A stretch of 64,000 nt of DNA, taken from NCBI RefSeq assembly GCF_000158095.2, contig NZ_CM011002.1, positions 673,541 to 737,540 of the forward strand, written 5' to 3'. The notes under the pieces are model-generated. The model did not search any database. It saw nothing but the letters and a program-made list of their open reading frames with translations, and was not told where the DNA came from. Of the stretch, positions 17,340 through 26,053 are shown piece after piece; position 1 is the stretch's first letter, and every line of letters begins with the position of its first letter. A program made the position numbers and the translations under genes. This DNA comes from Roseibium alexandrii DFL-11. GTDB taxonomy: Bacteria > Pseudomonadota > Alphaproteobacteria > Rhizobiales > Stappiaceae.

Positions 17340-18578
17340 ATGACCGCCTCCGGCTCGAATGCCATCGCAGTCACCAAAGTCCTGGGCGGCCTCGCCCGGG
17401 ACGAGCGGGGGCGGTTGTTATCTATCCTGATTGGCAAATTCCGGGATTTTCAACTCGCCGAAGACGTCCTCCAGGATGCCATGGTGTCCGCAGTCTCTCA
17501 TTGGGGGCGCAATGGTCTGCCCAAATCTCCCCAGGCATGGCTCCTGAAAGTTGCCTATCGAAAGGCAATCGATCGCATCAGACGCAAACAAACGGTCGAT
17601 CGCGCCGAGACGGACCTTTCCATGATGATGGATGAGGTGTCCGGGCTGGAGGAGAACGAAGATATCCCGGATGAGCGATTGCGCCTGATCTTCACCTGCT
17701 GCCATCCGGTACTTGAAACCAAATCCCGGATGGCGCTAACGCTTCGCACATTAGGCGGACTGACGACTGGAGAAATCGCACGGGCTTTCCTGGACCGCGA
17801 AACCACCATGGGACAGCGATTGTCCCGGGCGAAAGCGAAGCTTGGCGGCGCAGGTATCTCGTATGAAGTGCCAGGTCCCGAACAATGGGCGGAACGGCTC
17901 GATGCCGTTTTGGGTGTGGTCTATCTGATCTTCACAACAGGCTTATCTGCACCTGAGGATGATCAACGCGGTCTCGCCCACGAAGCTATCTTCCTTTGCA
18001 ACATATTGAACAAACTTCGGCCTGATGACCCGGAAATCGAAGGTTGCCTCGCGCTTTTGACACTCAATTATGCGCGCCGTGCGGCACGGTTTGACGGTGA
18101 GGGAGCTCGCGTTGCCTTTCTCGATCAGGACCGGGCGCTCTGGCAGTCTTCAGAACTGCAAGACGGCATCTCGCTGGTCGAAACCGCCTTGGCGCGCCGA
18201 AAACTGGGGCCTTACCAAATCAAAGCGGCGATTGCAGCGTGCCATTGTGAAGGCGCATCGCCAGACTGGGCACAAATCCTGTTGCTCTACGAAGAGTTGC
18301 TGGTTTTCGAGCCGACGGATGTGGTCCGCCTGAACCGTGCTGTTGCATTGGCGGAGATCGGCGCCCTCCATGAGGCACTGGAACTGATTGCGGTGTTGGA
18401 GCCGGATCTCTCGGACTATCAGCCTCTTTATGCCGCCAAGGCGGAACTGCTTTATCGCGCGGGGAACCTCGGCAAGGCGCACTCCGTCTATGCGAAGGCA
18501 ATCGCATTGGCACAGGCGAAAGCCGACCGTTTGTTTCTGGAACACCGGGCAAGGCGGTGTGTCAGGGAGCAGTCATAA
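17340..18578 (+). CDS. ECF42-type RNA polymerase sigma factor with TPR-like C-terminal domain
   Basis: 412 residues. Sigma region 2 lies at about 20-90 (FRDFQLAEDVLQDAMVSAVSHW, WLLKVAYRKAIDRIRR) and region 4 at about 120-175 (ALTLRTLGGLTTGEIARAFL, TMGQRLSRAKAKL). A 230-residue helical extension of the DUF6596/TPR-like type then fills the rest (AAIAACHCEGASPDWAQILLLYEELL). This long extension defines ECF42 and is needed for activity in studied members. No anti-sigma factor gene is adjacent, as is usual for this group. Confidence 0.92.
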   Translation: MTASGSNAIAVTKVLGGLARDERGRLLSILIGKFRDFQLAEDVLQDAMVSAVSHWGRNGLPKSPQAWLLKVAYRKAIDRIRRKQTVDRAETDLSMMMDEVSGLEENEDIPDERLRLIFTCCHPVLETKSRMALTLRTLGGLTTGEIARAFLDRETTMGQRLSRAKAKLGGAGISYEVPGPEQWAERLDAVLGVVYLIFTTGLSAPEDDQRGLAHEAIFLCNILNKLRPDDPEIEGCLALLTLNYARRAARFDGEGARVAFLDQDRALWQSSELQDGISLVETALARRKLGPYQIKAAIAACHCEGASPDWAQILLLYEELLVFEPTDVVRLNRAVALAEIGALHEALELIAVLEPDLSDYQPLYAAKAELLYRAGNLGKAHSVYAKAIALAQAKADRLFLEHRARRCVREQS

Positions 18579-18631
18579 CCGGATGATACCGGTCAGTTTC
18601 GCCAAACGGTATTTGAAGGATTTTTGTTGCA

Positions 18632-19126
18632 ATGACGATGACATGGTTTTCGCCAAAGGTGGAAAAGCGGAGCAGCGGATTCGAAGGGCGCGGTCTTTTT
18701 GCCATTGCGCCAATCACCAAAGGTGAGCTGGTGGTCGTCAAGGGCGGTCATGTGTTCGACCGGGCAAGGCGCGACGAACTTGCAAAGAGTTTGGGACCGG
18801 CGGAGATCCAGATCGGGGACGACCTGTTTATTGGGCCGGTATCAGCCGACGAGCGCGAAAGCTCGATGATGCACCTCAATCATTCGTGTGCGCCAAATCT
18901 CGGAATTCGGGGCCAGATTGCCTTTCATGCGATGCGCCACATCAAAGACGGTGAGGAACTCAGTTTTGACTATGCGACGGGTGATGATGATGACTGGGAA
19001 ATGGAATGCGCTTGCGGCACTGATCGCTGCCGCGGACTTATAACAGGACGAGACTGGCGCCGTGCGGAACTGCAGGTTCGGTATGCTGATTGGTTCTCGG
19101 ATTACTTGGCGCGGAAAATTACATAA
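18632..19126 (+). CDS. SET domain protein
   Basis: A 164-residue single SET domain. GFEGRGLFAIAPITKGELVVV opens the fold; NHSCAPNLGI and ELSFDYA supply the S-adenosylmethionine and pseudo-knot motifs; and a post-SET cluster, CACGTDRCRG, would hold zinc with the Cys of NHSC. SET proteins methylate lysine. Bacterial single-domain members have been found to modify histone-like or ribosomal proteins, but the target here is unknown. It follows the ECF42 gene by 53 nt. Confidence 0.85.
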   Translation: MTMTWFSPKVEKRSSGFEGRGLFAIAPITKGELVVVKGGHVFDRARRDELAKSLGPAEIQIGDDLFIGPVSADERESSMMHLNHSCAPNLGIRGQIAFHAMRHIKDGEELSFDYATGDDDDWEMECACGTDRCRGLITGRDWRRAELQVRYADWFSDYLARKIT

Positions 19127-19278
19127 AATATAGATTTCATTTCGTTTGAGTGTCTTGCAATTGAATCACGTTTTCCTGTAGTAAATGTAATGATTATACA
19201 TTTGAATAATTATTGAATATACGAACGGGTGGTCGCATCTCCAGTGCATCGAACGGCACAAACTCATGGAGGAATGAC

Positions 19279-19785
19279 ATGCCCCTGAAAAAAACACTCA
19301 TCACAGCAACACTCGCCACCGCAGCTTTGGGAATTGGCAGTGCGCACGCCCTTGAACAATGCCAACCATTTTCGGTTACAGCGCCGATGAATGAACATCG
19401 CGTCGTCAAAGTGGTAAAGCAGGGATCCGATGCACCGATGCCCGGTGATCTTCGAATCGGTCACAGCGATCTCGTCGACAACAACGGCAACGCGGTGGGC
19501 TCAGTTGAATGGGAAACCCGTGTCCTCGGTGAAGATGATGCAGGTCAGGTCCGGCTGGCTTCTGATGTTGTCCTGAGCTTTGAAAACGGCAATCTCTATG
19601 CCCGTTCAGGGGCTTATACGGTCGACAAACCGGTTCATTCACCGGAAACCCGCACGATCGGCAATGAACAGACCCGCGATGTGCTCGGTGGATCGGGCGT
19701 GTTTGAAGATGCCAATGGCCAGATCACCTTTTCGATGCAGGAGAATGGTGACGCCCAACTCAATGTGAACATCGCCTGCACCTAA
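19279..19785 (+). CDS. Secreted protein with allene-oxide-cyclase/dirigent-like barrel motif
   Basis: 168 residues from ATG 19279, with GGAGG just upstream. A clear signal peptide (MPLKKTLITATLATAALGIG, cleaved near AHA-LEQ) leads to a beta-rich domain. The stretch NLYARSGAYTV followed by VLGGSGVFEDANGQITF resembles the glycine-rich strands of allene oxide cyclase and dirigent barrels. Two Cys residues, one near each end of the mature chain, could form a disulfide. No catalytic role can be assigned. Confidence 0.55.
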   Translation: MPLKKTLITATLATAALGIGSAHALEQCQPFSVTAPMNEHRVVKVVKQGSDAPMPGDLRIGHSDLVDNNGNAVGSVEWETRVLGEDDAGQVRLASDVVLSFENGNLYARSGAYTVDKPVHSPETRTIGNEQTRDVLGGSGVFEDANGQITFSMQENGDAQLNVNIACT

Positions 19786-19907
19786 GACGATGAGGCAGAT
19801 CGGTCTGAGGTTGGGCCGGTCTGCCTTGCCCTCCAAGATAGTCATCATTACCACCAATCCTGATTGGCTGTTGTTGCGTAACGACATAAACGCAAACAGG
19901 ACAATCT

Positions 19908-20597
19908 ATGGGCACTTTGGCAATTGTGATTGGGGCAACGGGCGGCATCGGTTCCGCCTTGGTGCGGGTGCTGGATGAAAGTGGTCCTTATGACCGCGTG
20001 GTTGGCCTTTCCCGGAGAACGCATCCAGGTTTGGATTTGCTCGACGAGACCAGCATTCAAGCCGCTGCCAAATGGGTTGCCGGGCAGGGTGATGATCTCC
20101 GGCTCGTCTTTGATGCAACCGGCGCTTTGACGCTCGGCGATCGCAAGCCGGAAAAGAGCCTTCGGGAGCTGGATCCACAAGCCCTTGCAGAATCTTATGC
20201 CATCAACGCCATCGGTCCGGCGCTTTTGATGAAGCATTTCCTTCCGCTCCTACCCAAGGATGGCAAAAGCGTCTTTGCAACACTATCGGCGCGGGTTGGA
20301 TCCATTTCAGACAACAATCTGGGGGGCTGGTACGGTTACCGGGCATCGAAAGCCGCCCTTAATCAGCTTGTGCGGACCGCCTCCATTGAGCTCGCGCGGC
20401 GCAAACCGCATGCGGTCTGTGTCGCGCTTCATCCTGGAACCGTGCGGACACCATTGACTGAAGGGTTTGCCAAATCGGGTCTGGAGGTGCAGGCGCCCGA
20501 TAAGGCCGCCGAACGCCTGCTGACCGTGATCAACGGCCTGACACCGGCCGAGACCGGCGGCTATTTTGATCACATGGGCGAACGGATCGAGTGGTAG
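19908..20597 (+). CDS. Short-chain dehydrogenase/reductase (C-factor-like)
   Basis: 229 residues with the SDR Rossmann motif VIGATGGIGSAL at the N terminus, the active-site pattern YGYRASKAALNQ (Tyr-x3-Lys) near 145, and HPGTVRTPL after it. The NAD(P) specificity and substrate are unclear. The sequence is close to bacterial C-factor-like SDRs. It stands alone, about 120 nt downstream of the secreted protein, and is convergent with gdx. Confidence 0.85.
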   Translation: MGTLAIVIGATGGIGSALVRVLDESGPYDRVVGLSRRTHPGLDLLDETSIQAAAKWVAGQGDDLRLVFDATGALTLGDRKPEKSLRELDPQALAESYAINAIGPALLMKHFLPLLPKDGKSVFATLSARVGSISDNNLGGWYGYRASKAALNQLVRTASIELARRKPHAVCVALHPGTVRTPLTEGFAKSGLEVQAPDKAAERLLTVINGLTPAETGGYFDHMGERIEW

Positions 20598-20635
20598 CCC
20601 ACGCCGATCCGGTCTTTTTGTTGCTGCCGGTTTGA

Positions 20636-20947
20636 TCAAGACAGTTTCATCGTCACCATACCGGCGACGATCAGCAGTGCCGCGATCAGGCGTTGCGGGG
20701 TGATCGCTTCGCCAAGTACCCAGACACCGACGGCAAAAGCGCCGATCGTACCAATCCCGGTCCAGATCATGTAAGCCGTTCCGAGCGGCAAACTGCGCAT
20801 TGAAACTGCCAGCAGTCCGAAAGATCCGGCCATGGCCACAGTCATGACAAAGGTTGGCAAGAAGCGGCTGAAGCCGTGCGATTGTTTCATCGCATACGCC
20901 CAGATGATTTCCAGAAGGCCGGCCAAAAACAACAAGACCCAAGCCAT
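20636..20947 (-). CDS. gdx: Guanidinium exporter Gdx (SugE-type SMR protein)
   Basis: 103 residues with four membrane helices of the small multidrug resistance family. The N terminus MAWVLLFLAGLLEIIWA has the central Glu14 that couples proton and substrate. HGFSRFLPT and LPLGTAYMIWTGIGTIGAF match SugE/Gdx rather than EmrE. Gdx exports guanidinium in exchange for protons as a dual-topology dimer. The start at 20947 has a GGAGA ribosome site. The leader carries two hairpins diagnostic of a guanidine-II riboswitch, which confirms the substrate class. Confidence 0.93.
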   Translation of the reverse strand: MAWVLLFLAGLLEIIWAYAMKQSHGFSRFLPTFVMTVAMAGSFGLLAVSMRSLPLGTAYMIWTGIGTIGAFAVGVWVLGEAITPQRLIAALLIVAGMVTMKLS

Positions 20948-20952
20948 GTTTG

Positions 20953-21008
20953 TCTCCATGCTCGGGTCGTCCCGGATTGAATGTAATGGGGAGGCGCGGC
21001 CGTCCGCG
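20953..21008 (-). promoter_or_regulatory. Guanidine-II (mini-ykkC) riboswitch upstream of gdx
   Basis: Read on the minus strand, two stem-loops precede gdx: CGCGG-ACGG-CCGCG (21008-20995) and CGGG-ACGA-CCCG (20974-20963), joined by a 20-nt linker. Paired hairpins with ACGR loops are the defining feature of guanidine-II riboswitches, whose loops kiss and bind guanidinium. The linker starts CCUCCCC, which can pair with the GGAGA ribosome site at 20957-20953. Ligand binding would then free the ribosome site. Confidence 0.9.
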
Positions 21009-21009
21009 T

Positions 21010-21039
21010 ACCCGTCAGATAAGAAGTCACTTGACGGGT
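21010..21039. promoter_or_regulatory. Inverted repeat over the probable gdx promoter
   Basis: ACCCGTCA and TGACGGGT form a perfect 8-bp inverted repeat with a 14-nt spacer. On the minus strand, TTGAAC (21043-21038) and TTATCT (21022-21017) could be -35 and -10 elements, 15 nt apart. The transcript would then begin almost at the first riboswitch hairpin. The repeat overlaps this promoter and could be a repressor site. Confidence 0.4.
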
Positions 21040-21102
21040 TCAAGTCTGGTTATGTTCAATCAGACATCTTTTGCTCCAGCCGCGTCGCTTTGGGAATTGT
21101 TC

Positions 21103-22080
21103 ATGTCAGATCCGTTTTTTCAGCCCGTTTCCGGGTTCGACCTGCCGCGCTTTGCCGGTGTGCCGACATTCATGCGGCTGCCCCATGTCGAACTCGACAA
21201 CCCCCGGCTACCGGAGGTGCAGATCGGCCTGATCGGAGCGCCCTGGGATGGTGGCACGACCAACCGTCCCGGTCCGCGCCACGGTCCCCGTCAGCTCCGG
21301 GACGCCTCTACAATGATCCGGGCGCAAAACGGGGATACGGGTGTGCGGCCATTTGAGCTGGTCAATTGCGCGGATCTTGGTGATGTCGGACCGAACCCGG
21401 CAAGTGTTGACGACAGCCTGCACCGGATGACCACATATTATGATGAAGTTCTGGATGCAGGCGTCGTCCCGCTGACAGCTGGTGGTGATCACCTGTGCTC
21501 GCTACCGATACTCCGAGCGATCGCCAACAAACACGGACCGGTCGGGATGATCCATTTCGACAGCCATACAGATCTCTTCAAGAGCTATTTTGGCGGCATG
21601 CAATATACCCATGGAACGCCCTTCCGGCGCGCTGTTGAAGAGGAATTGCTGGACCCCAAGCGGGTTGTGCAGATCGGCATTCGCGGAACGGCTTATGATT
21701 TTGAAGACCGGGATTTTGCCGAGAGTGTTGGCATTCGGGTGATTGCCATCGAGGAGTATTTCGCCCGCGGGGTGCAGGATGTCCTGGCGGAGGCAAAGGA
21801 GATCGCCGGTCAAGGCGCGACATATGTCTCCTACGACATCGATTTTGTTGATCCGGCGTTTGCCCCAGGGACCGGCACACCGGAAGTCGGAGGTCCGAAC
21901 TCTTTTGAAGCGCTGCAAGTCGCGCGCATGCTGGACGGGGTCAATATTGTCGGGGCGGATCTTGTAGAGGTGTCGCCGCCGTTCGATCAAAGCGGCGGGA
22001 CGGCCTTCCTGGGTGTTTCGATCATGTTCGAACTCTTGTGCAACATGGCCTTGACCCTGAAAGGAGCGGAGCAGGAATGA
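21103..22080 (+). CDS. Ureohydrolase (agmatinase/guanidinobutyrase-like)
   Basis: 325 residues with all metal ligands of the arginase/agmatinase fold: GGDH near 128, HFDSHTD near 150, and SYDIDFVDPAFAPGTGTPE near 236. These enzymes use two Mn2+ (or Ni2+) ions to hydrolyse a guanidino group to urea plus an amine. I chose ATG 21103 because MSDPFFQPVSGFDLPRFAG resembles family N termini. The divergent guanidinium exporter and the downstream cupin suggest a free guanidine or guanidino-acid substrate. The exact substrate cannot be read from the sequence. Confidence 0.88.
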   Translation: MSDPFFQPVSGFDLPRFAGVPTFMRLPHVELDNPRLPEVQIGLIGAPWDGGTTNRPGPRHGPRQLRDASTMIRAQNGDTGVRPFELVNCADLGDVGPNPASVDDSLHRMTTYYDEVLDAGVVPLTAGGDHLCSLPILRAIANKHGPVGMIHFDSHTDLFKSYFGGMQYTHGTPFRRAVEEELLDPKRVVQIGIRGTAYDFEDRDFAESVGIRVIAIEEYFARGVQDVLAEAKEIAGQGATYVSYDIDFVDPAFAPGTGTPEVGGPNSFEALQVARMLDGVNIVGADLVEVSPPFDQSGGTAFLGVSIMFELLCNMALTLKGAEQE

Positions 22081-22463
22081 AAACAACCAAACTCCCGGTT
22101 AAGCCGGACGCCAAATCGCCCGCCGGTGCTCAAATCCGTTACATCATGGACGGCGAGACCGGGAACATGATCCACAGTACAGTCCCGCCCGGGCAAGTGA
22201 ACAAGGGATGCCGTTTGAAGACCGTCAGCGAGTTTTGGCATGTGCTGGAGGGGCGCGGTCAAATCTGGCGTGCAAGGGAAGGGCGTGAAGAAACGGTGGT
22301 TCTGGAAGCTGGAGTGTCCATCGACATTCCGGTAGGGACAGCGTTTCAATACCGCTGCGACGGCGATCAGCCGCTGAAATTCATCTGTATCTCCATGCCA
22401 CCATGGCCGGGAGATTCAGAAGCCGAGCCTGTTAAAGGAATATGGAAGCCGACCATCGGCTGA
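22077..22463 (+). CDS. Cupin domain protein
   Basis: A 128-residue single cupin: FWHVLEGRGQIWR is motif 1 and VSIDIPVGTAFQYRC is motif 2. Motif 1 has one His (WHVLEG) but lacks the usual HxH pair, so metal binding may be weak. ATG 22077 overlaps the ureohydrolase stop by 4 nt, which indicates translational coupling and a shared pathway. It may bind or isomerise a guanidino-derived product; this is inferred from context. Confidence 0.8.
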   Translation: MKTTKLPVKPDAKSPAGAQIRYIMDGETGNMIHSTVPPGQVNKGCRLKTVSEFWHVLEGRGQIWRAREGREETVVLEAGVSIDIPVGTAFQYRCDGDQPLKFICISMPPWPGDSEAEPVKGIWKPTIG

Positions 22464-22633
22464 TTGGCAGTGGATTGCCGGATAATATCCGTCTTCGGCT
22501 TCTGACGTTTATTGCACGTTTTATAGTCAAGCTGATCCGGTTTGAACAACCGACGTACCATTTCTGCTTGTAATAGCATTGCGCCTTGGAAGCGCTCCCA
22601 ATAACGTTAATGAAAACCATAGGGAGCGATCGC

Positions 22634-23590
22634 ATGAAATCCGGTCTTTTGAAACTGGCCATAGGCCTGTCCTTGTCGCTTGGTGCTGTTCACGCACAGG
22701 CGGAAACGCGCATCACCTACAAGTCGGCGAAGTCCACCTCGTCCTACTACCAAATGGGCGTTCAGATTGCTGAAGCGGTCAAGGAAGGCAGCAACGGCGA
22801 CATCATCGTCACCGTTGAAGAAAGCCAGGGCTCAGTTCAAAACGTGATGGAAGCCCGTGCGCGCGGCGGAGACTATGTCTTCACCACACCGCCGGTGCTC
22901 GTGAGGCTTGCCCAGGGCGGCAAAGCCATGTTCGAGGGCAAGGGCGATCCGAAGTTCGACGAGATCCGCGCCCTTTTCCCGATCCCGTCGCTGACCATGC
23001 ATTTCGTCATGTCTGAAAAGAGCGGCGTGACGGATTTCGCTGGTATGGAAGGCAAAACCATCCTGCTCGGTAAAGGTTCATTCGGGGCGCGTGAAGGTGA
23101 GAAGTACCTCAAGCTCTTCGGCCTGGAAGGCAAGGTCGATCTTGCCGAGGTTGAACTGTCCAATGCTGTTGCGGCGCTCAAGAATGGCCAAATCGACGGA
23201 TTTGTGACCGCCGGGTCCTGGCCGGCACCGAACGTTATTGAAGCGGCTGCGTCGACCGGAGTGAATGTCATTTCATTGTCTGATGATCAGATCGCGCAAT
23301 CCAAGCGGGCCAAGCTGGTCATTCCGGCGGGCACCTATGCCGGACAGAGCGAAGACATCACCACAACATCCTTGCCGGTGGTCGCCTTTACCACGACTGC
23401 AATGGACGATGACACGGCCTACGCCCTGACCAAGACCTTCTGGGAGCAGAAAGCGAAGATGGGTGAGGGTGCAGCCTGGTGGAACGGCGTTGACCAGGGC
23501 TTGATGGAAAACATCACTGGCAAAATCCATCCAGGTGCCGTGCGCTATTACCAGGAAGCGGGCATCGATCTCACGGATGCTCAAAAGTAA
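22634..23590 (+). CDS. TAXI family TRAP transporter solute-binding protein
   Basis: 318 residues with a signal peptide (MKSGLLKLAIGLSLSLGAVH, cleaved near AQA-ET). The mature TAXI fold includes TRITYKSAKSTSSYYQMG, TVEESQGSVQNV and GKGSFGAREGEKYLKLFGL. It would bind a small carboxylate or similar solute in the periplasm and deliver it to the fused permease encoded next. GGGAG precedes the ATG. A strong hairpin terminator separates it from the permease gene, which should give more binding protein than permease. Confidence 0.9.
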   Translation: MKSGLLKLAIGLSLSLGAVHAQAETRITYKSAKSTSSYYQMGVQIAEAVKEGSNGDIIVTVEESQGSVQNVMEARARGGDYVFTTPPVLVRLAQGGKAMFEGKGDPKFDEIRALFPIPSLTMHFVMSEKSGVTDFAGMEGKTILLGKGSFGAREGEKYLKLFGLEGKVDLAEVELSNAVAALKNGQIDGFVTAGSWPAPNVIEAAASTGVNVISLSDDQIAQSKRAKLVIPAGTYAGQSEDITTTSLPVVAFTTTAMDDDTAYALTKTFWEQKAKMGEGAAWWNGVDQGLMENITGKIHPGAVRYYQEAGIDLTDAQK

Positions 23591-23604
23591 CTCGTTTGTC
23601 TCCC

Positions 23605-23642
23605 GATCCGGCGCTCATTTGGCGCCGGATCTCTCTTTTTTG
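23605..23642 (+). terminator. Strong hairpin between TAXI binding protein and permease
   Basis: GATCCGGCGC and GCGCCGGATC pair perfectly over 10 bp around a 7-nt loop and are followed by TCTCTTTTTT. It lies inside the transporter operon and probably terminates part of the transcripts. Confidence 0.8.
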
Positions 23643-23652
23643 AACAGTTCCC

Positions 23653-25440
23653 ATGATCAGCACTGACACCCCGACGTCGCCACTCTGGCGAACCCTGATG
23701 CTTTGCCTTGCCGTTGTCCTCGTGGTGTTTCACCTCGGACTGATCTTTTCCGGCTTGGTGCCAAACCTGGTCAGCCGGCCGCTGCACCTTGCTTTGGCCT
23801 TGCCGTGGATCTTCCTGTTCGTTGAAGGCGCACTGCTCAAGCGCGCAAGCGGTGCTGTGCTGTGTGTCCTTGGTGTCGCCGGATGCCTATGGGTGGCGAT
23901 CAACCAGGATATGTTGTCCGATCAATACGGCTTTTTGGAAGGCTCTTTTCAGTATTGGCTGGCTGCGGTTCTTTTGATCGTGGTTTTGGAAGGTGCCCGC
24001 CGGGCAATCGGGTGGCCACTGCCGATCGTGGCAGCGCTTGCGCTGGCTTACGGGTTGTTCGGTCAACATATTCCGGGTGAATTCGGGCATTCAGGAACAC
24101 CGCTGGCCAGCTTTCTTGGAACACTCACCATCGCCGAGGGCGGGATCTGGGGCAGCCTGACCGGGGTCTCGGTCAATGTGGTTGCGATCTTTGTGATCTT
24201 CGGTGCGGTTTTGAATGCCGGCGAAGCGGGCCAAGGCTTCATGAACCTGGCAGCCGCAGCGGCGGGCCGTCTCAAGGGCGGTGCGGCCAAGGTGTCCGTG
24301 CTGTCTTCTGCGCTCTTTGGGTCCATCTCCGGCTCGGCGTCGGCGAATGTCGCCTCAACCGGGGCAATTACATTGCCGGCGATGACGCGGCTGGGATATC
24401 CCAAACGTTTGGCTGGCGCTGTAGAGGCTGTTGCGTCTTCTGGTGGCCAGATCATGCCGCCGCTGATGGGGGCAGGAGCCTTTGTCATGGTCGAACTGAC
24501 CCGCGTACCGTACACGCAGATCATGATGGCCGCACTGTTGCCGGCGATTCTCTACTTTTTCGCGGTCTGGATCGGCATCAATGCCTACGCCCGCCATCAT
24601 AATCTGAAAGCCGTGGCGAAGGAGGACCGGCCGCCGGTCCGCCAGGTGCTCATCACCTCGGCGTTCTTCATGGTGCCGTTTGCGGTGCTGCTTTACGGAA
24701 TGTTCGTCGCGAAATACACACCGCAGTATGCGGCCTGCCTCGCCATTCTGGCAGGCTTTGTCCTTCTGTTTTTCACTGCAAAAGGTGTGGCTTCGGGCAA
24801 GGAGATCCTTGGTCGGTTGGAAAGCGCCTTTGTGAATGCAGCGCGCCAAGTCTCCGTCATCGCCTCGATCATCATCTGCGCCTCTATCATCATCGGTGTT
24901 CTCGCGATTACCGGGCTCGGGGTGAAGATCACTTCGCTGATCCTCTCCGGGTCTGGCGGATACTTGTGGCCGGCGCTATTGCTGACTGCCATTGCATGTC
25001 TGGTTCTGGGCATGGAAGTCCCAACGACGGCGGCCTACGTCATCTGTGTTTCGGTTGCCGGGCCAGCCCTTATCGAGCAGGGTCTTGAACCGCTTCAAGC
25101 GCATCTGTTTGTGTTCTGGTTTGCGCTGATTTCTACCATCACCCCCCCAGTGTGTGGGGCGGTCTTCATTGCAGCCGGGATGATCGGCGAGAACTGGCTG
25201 AAAGTGGCTTTCACGGCGATGGCGCTGGGCATCGGGCTCTACGTCATTCCCTTGGCGATGATCGCCAACCCGTCGGTGATTGCCCTATCCGATGCACCGA
25301 CTTTGGCGCTGTTGGCTGCGGCCAAGATCGGTCTCGGTCTGGGCCTGATTTCCTTTGGCGTGATCGGGTTCACAAAGCCGGTTCAGAAATTTTTGGCCAT
25401 CGGCAGTGGCCTGCTTGTTGTGTTTTTGGCAGGTGTTTAG
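23653..25440 (+). CDS. TRAP transporter fused permease (4TM/12TM, TAXI type)
   Basis: A 595-residue protein with about 16-18 hydrophobic helices. The N-terminal part (to about 150) corresponds to the small DctQ-like subunit. The rest is the DctM-like subunit, with ALFGSISGSASANVASTGAITLPAM near 218 and SSGGQIMPPLMGAGAFVM near 260, both typical TRAP-M motifs. It imports the solute held by the TAXI protein using a Na+ gradient. The C-terminal helices end at GLLVVFLAGV. Confidence 0.93.
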   Translation: MISTDTPTSPLWRTLMLCLAVVLVVFHLGLIFSGLVPNLVSRPLHLALALPWIFLFVEGALLKRASGAVLCVLGVAGCLWVAINQDMLSDQYGFLEGSFQYWLAAVLLIVVLEGARRAIGWPLPIVAALALAYGLFGQHIPGEFGHSGTPLASFLGTLTIAEGGIWGSLTGVSVNVVAIFVIFGAVLNAGEAGQGFMNLAAAAAGRLKGGAAKVSVLSSALFGSISGSASANVASTGAITLPAMTRLGYPKRLAGAVEAVASSGGQIMPPLMGAGAFVMVELTRVPYTQIMMAALLPAILYFFAVWIGINAYARHHNLKAVAKEDRPPVRQVLITSAFFMVPFAVLLYGMFVAKYTPQYAACLAILAGFVLLFFTAKGVASGKEILGRLESAFVNAARQVSVIASIIICASIIIGVLAITGLGVKITSLILSGSGGYLWPALLLTAIACLVLGMEVPTTAAYVICVSVAGPALIEQGLEPLQAHLFVFWFALISTITPPVCGAVFIAAGMIGENWLKVAFTAMALGIGLYVIPLAMIANPSVIALSDAPTLALLAAAKIGLGLGLISFGVIGFTKPVQKFLAIGSGLLVVFLAGV

Positions 25441-25501
25441 TCTGCAAGCAGAGCATCTCGGACCAAAGCGCAGCAACACAAACGCAAGCAGATGGAAAAT
25501 C

Positions 25502-25906
25502 ATGACCGGTGAAACCGACCTCCAAAACCTGATCTCCCATATGCGGCCAATGCTTGATCCCAAGCCGTATGTGTTCTGCACGTTTGCAACGAAGAGCCTC
25601 GTTGAACTCGCTGAGTACGAACCGATCGGTCTTTTTTCCGAGACGGAGGGCATGACGGCCATTCTCCCGCTGGAACGGGCACGGGAGCTCGAACTGGTTG
25701 AGGCAGAATGGTTCCGCAGGATCACTCTGACAGTGCATTCGTCGCTAGAGGCGGTTGGTTTGACGGCAGCTGTTGCCAGAGCTTTGGCGGAGGAGGGTAT
25801 CCCGGCAAACGTGGTTGCGGCGTTTTTTCACGACCATGTTTTTGTTCCAGAAGAACGGGCGGAAGATGCGCTGAACGCTTTGAGAACGCTTGCTGAAACG
25901 CAGTGA
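25502..25906 (+). CDS. ACT domain protein (COG3602/DUF2241 type)
   Basis: 134 residues from ATG 25502. The N-terminal half has GETDLQNLISHMRPMLDPKPYVFCTF, and a C-terminal ACT-like domain reads SLEAVGLTAAVARALAEEGIPANVVAAFFHDHVFVP. Such proteins are thought to bind small ligands, usually amino acids, but no role is established. It lies 61 nt after the permease gene and may be cotranscribed. Confidence 0.8.
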   Translation: MTGETDLQNLISHMRPMLDPKPYVFCTFATKSLVELAEYEPIGLFSETEGMTAILPLERARELELVEAEWFRRITLTVHSSLEAVGLTAAVARALAEEGIPANVVAAFFHDHVFVPEERAEDALNALRTLAETQ

Positions 25907-26053
25907 GTTACCGGGATTGGAACTCACCTCACGACCGGCATTGCGACAATTGACAAAGGTTTTTCCTTGCAATTTCAGCCGAAGATTCCCATTCCTAACT
26001 AAGGCGACGGTCACAAGTATGTTATCGGGCGCCGGGCAGTCAGGGGTAGATTG

